DNA from: Streptomyces panaciradicis
GTDB taxonomy: Bacteria; Actinomycetota; Actinomycetes; Streptomycetales; Streptomycetaceae
DNA: 64,000 bases
Direction of reading: 5' to 3'
Assembly: GCF_023516615.1 (NCBI RefSeq)
Contig: NZ_JAMGBF010000102.1
Span: 1 to 64,000, forward strand
The stretch's first letter is position 1; every line of letters begins with the position of its first letter. Shown piece by piece: positions 41,675 through 50,449 of the stretch. The translations under genes were made by a program, and so were the position numbers. A model generated the notes under the pieces. The model ran no database searches and was not told the origin of the DNA. It saw only the letters and a list, made by a program, of their open reading frames with translations.

Positions 41675-43477
41675 ATGGCCGTCAATCTGGTCAATGTCGA
41701 GAACGTCAGCAAGGTGTACGGCACTCGTGCCCTCCTCGACGGCGTGTCCCTCGGCGTCTCCGAAGGCGACCGGATCGGGGTCGTGGGGCGCAACGGCGAC
41801 GGCAAGACCACGCTCATCCGCATGCTGGCCAAGCTGGAGGAGGCCGACACCGGGCGCGTCACCCACTCCGGAGGGCTGCGCCTGGGGGTGCTCACCCAGC
41901 ACGACTCCCTGGACCCGAACGCCACCGTGCGGCACGAGGTCATCCGGGACATGGCCGACCACGAGTGGGCGGGCAACTCCAAGATCCGCGACGTGCTCAC
42001 CGGGCTGTTCGGCGGGCTGGACCTGCCCGGTTTCCCCCAGGGCCTCGACACCGTCATCGCGCCCCTCTCCGGCGGCGAGCGCCGCCGTATCGCCCTCGCC
42101 AAGCTGCTCATCGAGGAACAGGACCTGATCGTCCTCGACGAGCCGACCAACCACCTCGACGTCGAGGGCATCGCCTGGCTCGCCCGCCACCTGCGCGAGC
42201 GCCGCTCCGCGCTGGTCTGCGTCACGCACGACCGCTGGTTCCTGGACCAGGTGTGCACCCGCATGTGGGACGTGCAGAAGGGCGACGTCTACGAGTACGA
42301 GGGCGGCTACTCCGACTACGTCTTCGCGCGCGCCGAGCGCGAGCGCATCGCCGCCACCGAGGAGGCCAAGCGGCAGAACCTCGTCCGCAAGGAGCTGGCC
42401 TGGCTGCGCCGCGGAGCTCCCGCCCGTACCTCCAAGCCGCGCTTCCGCGTCGAGGCGGCCAACGAGCTGATCAAGGACGTGCCGCCGCCCCGGGACAGCT
42501 CCGAGCTGATGAAGTTCGCCTCCTCGCGGCTCGGCAAGACGGTCTTCGACCTGGAGGACGTGACCGTCCAGGCCGGCCCCAAGCTGCTGCTCAAGCACGT
42601 CACCTGGCAGCTCGGCCCCGGCGACCGCATCGGCCTGGTCGGCGTGAACGGCGCCGGCAAGACCTCCCTGCTGCGGGCGATGGCACAGGCGGCCCGCAGC
42701 GAGGGCGAGACCCAGCCCGCCGGCGGCCGGATCGCCGTCGGCAAGACGGTCAAGCTCGCCTACCTCTCCCAGGAGGTCGCCGAACTGGACCCGAACCTGC
42801 GGGTGCTGGAAGCGGTCCAGGAGGTGCGCGAGCGCGTCGACCTCGGCAAGGGACGCGAGATGACCGCCGGGCAGCTGTGCGAGACGTTCGGCTTCAACAA
42901 GGAGAAGCAGTGGACGCCGGTCGGCGACCTCTCCGGCGGTGAGCGCCGCCGGCTCCAGCTGCTGCGGCTGCTCATGGACGAGCCCAACGTCCTCTTCCTC
43001 GACGAGCCCACCAACGACCTCGACATCGAGACGCTGACCCAGCTGGAGGACCTCCTCGACGGCTGGCCCGGCTCGATGATCGTCATCTCCCACGACCGGT
43101 TCTTCGTCGAGCGCACCACCGACCGCGTCTTCGCGCTGCTGGGCGACGCCACGCTGCGGATGCTGCCGCGCGGCATCGACGAGTACCTGGAGCGGCGCCT
43201 GCGGATGGAGGAGGCGGTCGCCGCGGCCGCGCCCGTCGCGGTCAAGCCCGCCGCCGAGAAGAGCTCCGCCGACCAGCGCGCCGCCAAGAAGGAACTGCAG
43301 AAGGTCGAGCGGCAGTTGGACAAGATCTCCGAGCGGGAGACCAAGCTGCACGCCCAGATCACCGAGAACGCCACGGACTTCGCGAAGGTGGCCGAACTGG
43401 ACGCGGAGCTGCGGGACTTGGCCGGCCAGCGGGAGGAACTGGAGCTGCGCTGGCTCGAACTCGCCGAGGATGCGTGA
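41675..43477 (+). CDS. ABC-F family ATPase
   Basis: 600 residues with two ABC domains in one chain and no TM segments. ABC1 has Walker A GRNGDGKTT, signature LSGGERRRIALA and Walker B LIVLDEPTNHLD. ABC2 has GVNGAGKTS, LSGGERRRLQLLR and VLFLDEPTNDLD. The linker is charged (RAEREREAAT... type) and the C-terminal 80 residues form a coiled coil (KKELQKVERQLDKISERETKLHA). ABC-F proteins act on the ribosome in translation or antibiotic protection rather than transport; the Uup-like C-terminal coiled coil argues for a housekeeping role. ATG start after GGAGAG. Confidence 0.92.
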   Translation: MAVNLVNVENVSKVYGTRALLDGVSLGVSEGDRIGVVGRNGDGKTTLIRMLAKLEEADTGRVTHSGGLRLGVLTQHDSLDPNATVRHEVIRDMADHEWAGNSKIRDVLTGLFGGLDLPGFPQGLDTVIAPLSGGERRRIALAKLLIEEQDLIVLDEPTNHLDVEGIAWLARHLRERRSALVCVTHDRWFLDQVCTRMWDVQKGDVYEYEGGYSDYVFARAERERIAATEEAKRQNLVRKELAWLRRGAPARTSKPRFRVEAANELIKDVPPPRDSSELMKFASSRLGKTVFDLEDVTVQAGPKLLLKHVTWQLGPGDRIGLVGVNGAGKTSLLRAMAQAARSEGETQPAGGRIAVGKTVKLAYLSQEVAELDPNLRVLEAVQEVRERVDLGKGREMTAGQLCETFGFNKEKQWTPVGDLSGGERRRLQLLRLLMDEPNVLFLDEPTNDLDIETLTQLEDLLDGWPGSMIVISHDRFFVERTTDRVFALLGDATLRMLPRGIDEYLERRLRMEEAVAAAAPVAVKPAAEKSSADQRAAKKELQKVERQLDKISERETKLHAQITENATDFAKVAELDAELRDLAGQREELELRWLELAEDA

Positions 43478-43507
43478 AGCTCGTGTGAAGGTGTAACGGC
43501 GGTATCA

Positions 43508-43548
43508 CGGGCCGGTCGTCCCTTGGGAACAGCGGACGAACCGGCCCG
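43508..43548 (+). terminator. Terminator after the ABC-F gene
   Basis: CGGGCCGGTCGTCC pairs with GGACGAACCGGCCCG (14 bp with one bulged A) around an 11-nt loop, 30 bp after the stop codon. Confidence 0.7.
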
Positions 43549-43667
43549 GTGCGTTGTCGGTGCCGAGTGATAGAAAGGGCCGTCTGGGAACTGTCTGAGT
43601 ACGAATCCGGCTCATCAAGCGCCTCGGGCGTGGCTGGAAATCAGTGATCGAACGGGGGAAGGCGCTG

Positions 43668-45401
43668 ATGACACAGCCGCCGCAGGAAGGTTTCGGACCG
43701 CCGCAGGACCCGCCGCCCCAGGGCGGCTTCGGGGCCCCGCCGCCTCCGCAGTCCCCGCCGCCCCAGCAGCAGCCCGGCTACGGCTACCCGCAGCCCCCTC
43801 AACAGCCCGCGCAGCCGCCCCAGCAGCCGGGCCCGTACGCCCAGCAGCCCGGTCCGTACGCGCAGCCGGGTCCGTACGGCCCGCCCGGCCCCTACGGCCA
43901 GCCGCAGCAGCCCGGCCCGTACGGGGCGCAGCCCGGGTACGGCTATCCGCAGGCCCCCTACCCGGGCGGTCCCGGCATCCCGCCGACCGGCCCCCGCAAG
44001 GGCAGGACGGCGCTGATCGCCGTGGCGGTCGTCGCCGCGCTGGCCGTCATCGGCGGCGTCGCGTACGCGGTGACCCGCGGCGACGACGGCAAGAAGCCGG
44101 TCGCCGGGAAGAGCGACGACCCCAAGCCCACCGCGACCGGCACCTCGGGCGGCTCCGGCGGGACGAAGGGCTCCGACCCCGAGGACCTCAACGCGGACCG
44201 CCAGGACGGCGAGGCGAAGGTCCTCTGGTACAAGTCGCCGCCGGACGCGCCCGGTTCGGGTGCCGACGCCCCCGGTATGTGGATCACCGGCAAGACGGTG
44301 GTGAAGGCGGCGTACAAGCAGGTCTTCGCCTACGGCGTGGCCGACGGCGCGACCGCCTGGGGCCCGCTGGCCTTCCCGGAGAAGATCTGCTCGGTCACCC
44401 CGCAGAAGTCGGCCGACGACAAGGTCGTGGTGGCGTACGAGAGCGGCACCGGCGAGCGCGCCAAGTGCAACAAGCTCCAGCAGCTCGACCTGAACACCGG
44501 CGCGAAGGGCTGGAGCGGCACGCTCGGCGACGGCGCCCTGTTCGACAACACCATCAACGTCTCGCTGTCCATCACCGGCAAGACGGTGATGGCGGGCCGC
44601 GCCCAGTCCGGGGTGGCCTTCGACATCGACAGCGGCAAGAAGCTGTTCGACAAGACGAAGTACGGCAGCGCCTGCTTCCCGACCGCGTTCGCGGGCGGCG
44701 ACCGGCTGATCTCCGTCGCCTCCTGCGACGCCTCCCAGGCGAACGAGCACGAGGAGATCCAGGAGCTCGACCCGAAGACCGGCAAGGCCAAGTGGACGCA
44801 GAAGTTCGACAAGGGCTGGACCGTCTCACGGACGTACTCGGTCGACCCGCTCGTCGTCTACAGCACCAACCAGGACAAGAAGGCCTGGAACATCTCCACG
44901 TTCGACGCCAAGGGCCGCTTCCGCTCCCAGGTCGGTTTCGACGAGAACTTCGCCCCGCAGTGCGGCTGGCAGATCCTCGACCGCGACCTGCAGGGCTGTG
45001 AGGGCGTGGCGGCCGACGCGGACACGCTCTACCTGCCGACCAAGGCGACCACCGGGCCGAACGAGATCGTCGCGATCAACCTCGCCAACGGCAAGGAGAA
45101 GTGGCGCGTGAAGTCCCCGGCGGACGAGTCGATGCTGCCGATGAAGGTGGAGGGCGGCAAGCTCATCGCCTACGTCGAGCCGTCGTACGACGCCGGCGGC
45201 CAGGTCGTGTCGATCGCGACGAGCGGCTCGGACCACAAGCCGGCCAAGCTGCTGCGCAACCCGGCGGGCACGGCCGACCTGGAGAACGGCTTCTACTCCA
45301 AGGCCTACGACTGGGTGGACGGCCGCTTCTACCTCTCCTCGACCCGGCTGACCGGCAACGACGACTCGAAGGGGAAGCTGATTCTCGCCTTCGGCAACTG
45401 A
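43668..45401 (+). CDS. Pro/Gln-rich membrane-anchored PQQ-type beta-propeller protein (paralogue 1)
   Basis: 577 residues. Residues 1-105 are cytoplasmic low-complexity repeats rich in Pro, Gln, Gly and Tyr (for example PPQQQPGYGYPQ, QQPGPYAQ). One TM helix (about 113-136) is followed by a Thr/Gly/Lys linker. The extracytoplasmic domain (about 165-577) has repeated strand motifs of the PQQ/quinoprotein propeller type (DGATAWGPLAF, ELDPKTGKAKWTQ, NLANGKEKWRVKS) and conserved Cys pairs. The ATG at 43668 has GGGGGAAGG upstream. The orientation suggests a surface sensor or scaffold; no catalytic residues are recognised. Confidence 0.75.
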   Translation: MTQPPQEGFGPPQDPPPQGGFGAPPPPQSPPPQQQPGYGYPQPPQQPAQPPQQPGPYAQQPGPYAQPGPYGPPGPYGQPQQPGPYGAQPGYGYPQAPYPGGPGIPPTGPRKGRTALIAVAVVAALAVIGGVAYAVTRGDDGKKPVAGKSDDPKPTATGTSGGSGGTKGSDPEDLNADRQDGEAKVLWYKSPPDAPGSGADAPGMWITGKTVVKAAYKQVFAYGVADGATAWGPLAFPEKICSVTPQKSADDKVVVAYESGTGERAKCNKLQQLDLNTGAKGWSGTLGDGALFDNTINVSLSITGKTVMAGRAQSGVAFDIDSGKKLFDKTKYGSACFPTAFAGGDRLISVASCDASQANEHEEIQELDPKTGKAKWTQKFDKGWTVSRTYSVDPLVVYSTNQDKKAWNISTFDAKGRFRSQVGFDENFAPQCGWQILDRDLQGCEGVAADADTLYLPTKATTGPNEIVAINLANGKEKWRVKSPADESMLPMKVEGGKLIAYVEPSYDAGGQVVSIATSGSDHKPAKLLRNPAGTADLENGFYSKAYDWVDGRFYLSSTRLTGNDDSKGKLILAFGN

Positions 45402-45461
45402 CGCCGTCCCACGGCCCCCCACGTCCCCGTCGCCCCGCCGTCCGCCCCGAGGTGCCCCGCC

Positions 45462-47252
45462 ATGAGCCAGCCCCCGCCCCCGCCGAACCAGCCGCCGAAC
45501 CAGCCCCCGCAGCAGCCCGGCTTCGGCCCGCCCCAGGGCCAGCAGCCGCCGCAGACACCCCCGCAGCAGCCGGGCTTCGGCGCCCCGCAGACCCCGCCGC
45601 AGCCGCAGCCGCCCTACGGCGCCCCGCAGCCACCCCCGCAGCCGGGCTACGGCTACCCCCAGGCCCCCCAGCCCCCGCAGCAACCCGGTTACGGCTATCC
45701 GACGCAGCCGCAACCGCCGTACGGCCAGCCGCCCAACCCCTACGGCCAGCAGCCCGGTTACGGCTACCCGCAGCAGCCCGTGCCGCCGTACCCGCAGGCC
45801 GGCGGGCGGAAGAACAACACGCCGCTGATCGTCGTCGCGGCGGTCGCCGCGCTCGCGCTGGTCGTCGGCGGCATCTGGTACTTCGCGTCCGCCGGTGGCG
45901 ACGGCAAGAAGGACCAGACCGCGAACTCCAGCGGAGGCACCGGCGGCACCGGTGGTGGCGGTGACACCGGCAAGGGCGGCGTCGACGGCAAGGGCGAGGA
46001 GAAGGTGCCCGCCGACACCGCCTCCAAGCTGCTGTACAAGCTCCCCTCGCCCAAGGTCGACGACACCACCGTGGTGTCCGGGTCCTGGCTGACCGACAAG
46101 GCGTACGTCAAGAGCGGCGTCGCCGAGATCAGCGCGTACGACCTCGACCAGGGCACCAAGCAGTGGACGATCAAGCTGCCCGGCCCGGTCTGCACGGTCA
46201 GCCAGCACACCACCGACGACCACCGCACGGCCGTCCTCTTCCAGCCGAAGATGCCCGCGAAGAACAGGTCGGCCGGATGCAGCCAGGTCGCGGCGATCGA
46301 CCTGGACGCCGGAAAGAAGCTGTGGACGAAGTCGGTCGGTGACGGCGCCGGCGGGACGATCACGTTCAGCAACGTCACCGTCAGCGCGAACACGGTCGCC
46401 GCGGGCGGCCTGCAGGGAGGTGCCGCGTTCGACGTCGCCAGTGGCAAGCCGCTGTGGGCCCCGAAGGCCGACGACACCTGCTACGACGCCGGGTACGGCG
46501 GCGGCGAGAAGCTGGTCGCGGTCCTCAAGTGCGGCCAGTACGGCGAGCGCCTGCTGCACATCCAGACCATCGACCCGCGCACGGGGAAGGTGATCTCGGA
46601 CTACAAGATGGCCAAGGGCATCGAGTACGCCTCCGTCGTCTCGACGAACCCGCTGGTCGTGGCGGCCGACGCGGGCGACAGCGCCGGTGACGGCAGCGAG
46701 ATCTCGGACTTCTACTCCATCGACAACAAGACCGGCAAGCTCAACAACCGGATCTCGGCGCCGGGCAAGCAGTACGCGGCGCGCTGCGACGGCATCACGA
46801 AGATCGAGGGCTGCACCGGTCTCGCCGTCGGCAACGACCGGCTGTACGTGCCCACCGAGGAGCACAGCGGCACCAAGGACTACAGCCAGACCAACGAGAT
46901 CGTCGCCTTCGACCTGGCCACCGGCAAGCAGACCGGGCAGCGCGCCGACGCCGGCGACGGCTACACGATCACGCCGCTGCGCATGGACAACGGCAACGTG
47001 ATCGCGTACAAGCGCCCGCCGTACGACAAGGGCGGCCAGATCGTCAGCATCGACGGCGGCTCCTTCAAGGAGACGACGCTGCTGGAGAACCCGGCGGCGG
47101 GGGCGGCGCGGTCGGCGGAGTCCACGATGTCACCGGACTACTCCGAGATCCTCTACTCCCAGGGCCACCTGTTCATGGCCTCCCAGTTCGCCGACAAGTC
47201 CTCGTCGGCGGGGGACAAGTACCTGGCCCTGGCGTTCGGTACGAGTAGCTGA
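45462..47252 (+). CDS. Pro/Gln-rich membrane-anchored PQQ-type beta-propeller protein (paralogue 2)
   Basis: 596 residues. Same architecture as the previous gene: Pro/Gln/Gly/Tyr-rich N-terminus (NQPPNQPPQQPGFGPPQGQQ), TM helix (about 117-140, TPLIVVAAVAALALVVGGIWYF), Gly/Thr linker, then a propeller domain with VKSGVAEISAYDLDQGTKQW, IDPRTGKVISDYK and DLATGKQTG motifs and paired Cys. It lies 60 bp downstream and reads in the same direction, so it probably arose by tandem duplication and is co-transcribed. Function unknown. Confidence 0.75.
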   Translation: MSQPPPPPNQPPNQPPQQPGFGPPQGQQPPQTPPQQPGFGAPQTPPQPQPPYGAPQPPPQPGYGYPQAPQPPQQPGYGYPTQPQPPYGQPPNPYGQQPGYGYPQQPVPPYPQAGGRKNNTPLIVVAAVAALALVVGGIWYFASAGGDGKKDQTANSSGGTGGTGGGGDTGKGGVDGKGEEKVPADTASKLLYKLPSPKVDDTTVVSGSWLTDKAYVKSGVAEISAYDLDQGTKQWTIKLPGPVCTVSQHTTDDHRTAVLFQPKMPAKNRSAGCSQVAAIDLDAGKKLWTKSVGDGAGGTITFSNVTVSANTVAAGGLQGGAAFDVASGKPLWAPKADDTCYDAGYGGGEKLVAVLKCGQYGERLLHIQTIDPRTGKVISDYKMAKGIEYASVVSTNPLVVAADAGDSAGDGSEISDFYSIDNKTGKLNNRISAPGKQYAARCDGITKIEGCTGLAVGNDRLYVPTEEHSGTKDYSQTNEIVAFDLATGKQTGQRADAGDGYTITPLRMDNGNVIAYKRPPYDKGGQIVSIDGGSFKETTLLENPAAGAARSAESTMSPDYSEILYSQGHLFMASQFADKSSSAGDKYLALAFGTSS

Positions 47253-47460
47253 ATCACCCATGTATGAGAGAAAAACAAGATATTCCGTCGATCCGGGGCA
47301 GTTCTCACCGGTAGGGGGAGCGCAACGTCGAACAAGCGTGTAGCTTCCGGGGGCATGAGGAGCGGGGGAGCCGGAGGGGGGCTCCTGTCCGCGCGGACCG
47401 GTGGGCATCCATGGTGGGGCATGCCTGGGGATCCACTGGGGGGAGTGGGGGGTTTGCTCG

Positions 47461-48171
47461 ATGGGAGTGCGGCTCATGGTGGTCGACGACCACCGACTGC
47501 TCGCCGAGGCGCTGGCCTCGGCGCTGAAGCTGCGGGGGCACCGGGTGCTGGCGGCGGCGGCGCCGGCCGCGGGCGCGGCGGAGCTGGTGATCTCACGCGC
47601 GCCGGAGGTGTGCCTGCTGGGGACGGCGACACCGGCGGAGCCGGGCATGTTCGACCCGGTGGTGCGGATCAAGCGGGAGCGTCCGCAGGTGGCGGTGCTG
47701 GTGCTGGGCCCGGTGCCCAGTCCGCGCGGGATAGCCGCGGCCTTCGCGGCGGGCGCCTCGGGCTACGTACGCCACGACGAGCGCATCGAGGGCGTCGAGC
47801 GGGCGATCATGAAGGCGCGGGCGGGTGAGGCGGCGGTCGCTCCGCAGCTGCTCCAGGGGGCCTTCAGCGAGTTGCTCAACCCGGCCGCCCAGCCCGACGA
47901 CGAGGGCCAGCGTCTGCTGCAGATGCTCACGCCCCGGGAGGTCGAGGTGCTGGTCCGGGTCGCCGACGGCGAGGACACCCGGCTGATCGCGGCCGGCATG
48001 GGCATCGCCCCGTCGACCGCGCGCACCCATGTGCAGCGCGTGCTGATGAAACTGGGCGTCGGCTCCCGTCTGGAGGCGGCGGCCCTGGCGGCCCGCACGG
48101 GCCTGCTGGACCGGGCGGGGCCGCTGTCGCATCCGGCGCCGGACGCGGGAGCGGGGCCGGAGGCGTCGTAG
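47461..48171 (+). CDS. Atypical LuxR/NarL-type response regulator
   Basis: 236 residues. A receiver-like N-terminus (MVVDDHRLLAEALASALKLRG) keeps the acidic pair, but the phospho-acceptor strand reads VCLLGTATPAEPG where canonical receivers have an Asp (usually LLDLxLP), and GYVRHD replaces the usual K-D. The C-terminal LuxR HTH is intact: LTPREVEVLVRVADGEDTRLIAAGMGIAPSTARTHVQRVLMKLGV. It therefore probably works without phosphorylation, like other atypical Streptomyces regulators. ATG at 47461; a GTG at 47401 in frame is the alternative. No sensor kinase is adjacent. Confidence 0.83.
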   Translation: MGVRLMVVDDHRLLAEALASALKLRGHRVLAAAAPAAGAAELVISRAPEVCLLGTATPAEPGMFDPVVRIKRERPQVAVLVLGPVPSPRGIAAAFAAGASGYVRHDERIEGVERAIMKARAGEAAVAPQLLQGAFSELLNPAAQPDDEGQRLLQMLTPREVEVLVRVADGEDTRLIAAGMGIAPSTARTHVQRVLMKLGVGSRLEAAALAARTGLLDRAGPLSHPAPDAGAGPEAS

Positions 48172-48190
48172 CCCCGCGGCCCCGCGGCCG

Positions 48191-48547
48191 TCATTCGGCG
48201 CTCTGGTCCGGCAGGTCCTCGGCCGTGACCTCGGGGACCGTCGGCGGGGTGGGCCGCAGCTTCAGCCAGACCAGGAAGAAGATGCCCAGCAGCAGCATCC
48301 CGATCCCGGTCCACAGGTTGATGTTGATGCCCTGGGCCTTGTCGATGGCGGCCTGGTCGTCGGTGATGCCGGCGATGGTGACGATCACGCCGTACAGGAC
48401 GAACAGGCCGCCGATGATGCGGCGCAGGTCGAAGATGCGGGCCGCGGTGGCCGACTGCTTCTGCAGCTCGGAGACCTCGCGCTGCACGTCCTGCTCGGAG
48501 TAGGCGTGCGGCTCGGGGCGGTCGGAGGGGCTGGAAAACTCGGACAT
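48191..48547 (-). CDS. Small two-TM membrane protein next to the symporter
   Basis: 118 residues. The N-terminal 40 residues are hydrophilic with a likely coiled segment (EQDVQREVSELQKQSATAARI). TM helices at about 45-62 (IGGLFVLYGVIVTIAG) and 79-97 (WTGIGMLLLGIFFLVWL) follow, then an acidic tail. ATG start 21 bp downstream of the symporter stop on the same strand, so it is probably co-transcribed and may be an accessory protein of the transporter. No family recognised. Confidence 0.7.
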   Translation of the reverse strand: MSEFSSPSDRPEPHAYSEQDVQREVSELQKQSATAARIFDLRRIIGGLFVLYGVIVTIAGITDDQAAIDKAQGININLWTGIGMLLLGIFFLVWLKLRPTPPTVPEVTAEDLPDQSAE

Positions 48548-48568
48548 GGTCTCTCGATCCTCCCGCGA

Positions 48569-50260
48569 TCAGAACGAGAACGGGATGTAGCAGGCGGCGG
48601 CGATGACGACCGCGCCCCAGCCCAGCAGGGCGGGCTTGCGGTACCAGGCCTCGTCGCCGGGGGCGGGCGGCTCGGTCATGCCGGGGGAGGTGGTGCCGTA
48701 GACCAGGCCCTGGAGTTCCTCGGCCGGCTTGGGCTCGGTGAACAGGGAGACGGCGAACATCACCACGGCGCCGGCGGCGAAGCCGACCATGGCGGAGACG
48801 AAGTTGGCTCCCTGGTCGGTGGGGATGTCGATGATGCCCTGCTTGTAGATCACGAAGTAGTTCACCATCGCGGCCACGGTGCCGGCGAGCAGGCCCCAGA
48901 AGCCGGACTTCACGGACGCGCGCTTCCAGAACATGCCGATGATGAAGACGACGAACATCGGCACGTTGAAGAAGGAGAACAGCGTCTGCAGGTAGCTCAT
49001 GATGTTCGAGAAGGACGAGGCCAGGAAGGCCGTGCCGACCGAGGCGCAGACGCCGATCACGGTGATCAGCCGGCCGAAGCGGACGTAGTACCCGTCCTCG
49101 CGGCCCTTGACGACGTACCGGCCCCAGATGTCGTTGGTGAACACCGTGTTGAAGGACGACACGTTGGCCGCCATGCCGGCCATGAAGGCGGCGAGCAGGC
49201 CGGTGATCGCGATGCCGAGGACGCCGTTGGGCAGCAGCCCGTGCATCAGGTACAGGATGGCGTCGTTGTACTGGTAGCCCGACTTGGCGGTGCCGAAGCC
49301 CGGGACCAGGGCCGCGGCGACGAGGCCGGGGATCATCACCAGGAAGACGATGAAGATCTTCGGGTACGCCGCGATCAGCGGGGTGCGCTGGGCGGCGGAG
49401 AGGTTCTTCGCGGACAGGGCGCGCTGCACCTCGGCGAAGTTCGTCGTCCAGTAGCCGAAGGAGAGCACGAAGCCGAGGCCCAGGACGATGGTCAGCCAGT
49501 TGGCGCCGAGCGGGTTGGAGCTGCCGATGCCGGTGCCGCCCCAGGCGGTGGTGAAGTTGGCGCCGTGCTGCGCGGTGAGCTTGTCGGTCAGGCCGCCCCA
49601 GCCGCCGACCTTCTTCAGGCCCAGGACGACGATCGGGATGAGGGCCGCGAGGATCACGAAGAACTGCAGCACCTCGTTGTAGATCGCGGAGGACAGGCCG
49701 CCGAGGGTGATGTACGCGAGCACGAAGGCGCCGGCGACCACGATCGCCACCCACTGCGGCCAGCCCAGCAGGGCCTCGACGACGAGCGCGAGGGCGTAGA
49801 GGTTCACACCGGCGATCAGGATGGCGGCAAAGGCGAACAGCAACGAACTGAGCAGATGTGCCCATTTGTCGAAGCGCAGCAGCAGCATCTCGGGAACCGA
49901 GCGGACCTTGCTGCCGTAGTAGAAGGGCATCATCACCAGGCCGAGGAAGACCATGGCCGGGATGGCGCCGATCCAGTACCAGTGCACGGTGTACGCGCCG
50001 TACTGCGCGCTGTTGGCGGCCATGCCGAGGATCTCGGTGGCGGCCAGGTTGGCGGAGATGAAGGCGAGGCCCGTGATCCAGGCGGGCAGGGAGCGTCCGG
50101 AGAGAAAGAAGTCGAGGCTGGTCTTCACCGATCTACGGGCGGCGAAGCCGATGCCGAGGACGACGACGAAGTAGATGCCGAGGATCGTGTAGTCGAGCCA
50201 GGACGTGGGGAGTCGTAGCTCGGCGGCGAGGGGGACAGCCATGTTTGTGGGGGTTTGCAT
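48569..50260 (-). CDS. Sodium:solute symporter (SGLT-like), probable galactose transporter
   Basis: 563 residues with about 14 TM helices of the SSS family. Features: YTILGIYFVVVLGIGFAARR at the start, DFFLSGRSLPAWITGLAFISANLAATEILG (SSS signature region), and the sugar-site region of SGLT-like proteins. The length and C-terminal TM-rich region resemble vSGLT. It is divergent from galTEK with a 189-bp shared regulatory region, which suggests galactose uptake (inference). An ATG at 50242 is an alternative start; 50260 is preferred because it has GAAGCGAG upstream. Confidence 0.85.
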   Translation of the reverse strand: MQTPTNMAVPLAAELRLPTSWLDYTILGIYFVVVLGIGFAARRSVKTSLDFFLSGRSLPAWITGLAFISANLAATEILGMAANSAQYGAYTVHWYWIGAIPAMVFLGLVMMPFYYGSKVRSVPEMLLLRFDKWAHLLSSLLFAFAAILIAGVNLYALALVVEALLGWPQWVAIVVAGAFVLAYITLGGLSSAIYNEVLQFFVILAALIPIVVLGLKKVGGWGGLTDKLTAQHGANFTTAWGGTGIGSSNPLGANWLTIVLGLGFVLSFGYWTTNFAEVQRALSAKNLSAAQRTPLIAAYPKIFIVFLVMIPGLVAAALVPGFGTAKSGYQYNDAILYLMHGLLPNGVLGIAITGLLAAFMAGMAANVSSFNTVFTNDIWGRYVVKGREDGYYVRFGRLITVIGVCASVGTAFLASSFSNIMSYLQTLFSFFNVPMFVVFIIGMFWKRASVKSGFWGLLAGTVAAMVNYFVIYKQGIIDIPTDQGANFVSAMVGFAAGAVVMFAVSLFTEPKPAEELQGLVYGTTSPGMTEPPAPGDEAWYRKPALLGWGAVVIAAACYIPFSF

Positions 50261-50309
50261 GAGAACTCGCTTCGTTGCGTGAACTGATCCAGAGCGGAAA
50301 CTACGCCTC

Positions 50310-50330
50310 CGTGTTCAGTAATTGAACACG
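50310..50330. promoter_or_regulatory. Inverted repeat between symporter and galT
   Basis: CGTGTTCA-N5-TGAACACG, 8-bp perfect arms, lies 50 bp upstream of the symporter start and 120 bp upstream of galT. It is the strongest symmetry element in the divergent gal regulatory region and a likely operator. A second, degenerate CGTGTTCC-like half-site occurs at 50379. Confidence 0.6.
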
Positions 50331-50333
50331 TCG

Positions 50334-50408
50334 GTTGATGCTCTTTGTTGGATTGTGATGTTGACGACTCTGGGTGATCGTGTTCCAATGTGTTTGGTTA
50401 TGTTTGAT
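50334..50408 (+). promoter_or_regulatory. Hexamer direct repeats in the galP1-type promoter region
   Basis: NNTGAT hexamers occur at 50334 (GTTGAT), 50354 (TGTGAT), 50373 (GGTGAT) and 50403 (TTTGAT), the first three spaced about 20 bp. A complex operator made of TGTGAT-like direct repeats was described for the galactose-dependent, glucose-sensitive galP1 promoter of Streptomyces. The region is notably AT-richer than its surroundings, suitable for promoter melting. Confidence 0.5.
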
Positions 50409-50449
50409 GGCTGTGCAGCTGAGTGAGTGGCTCGGATAGGGAGTCCGCA

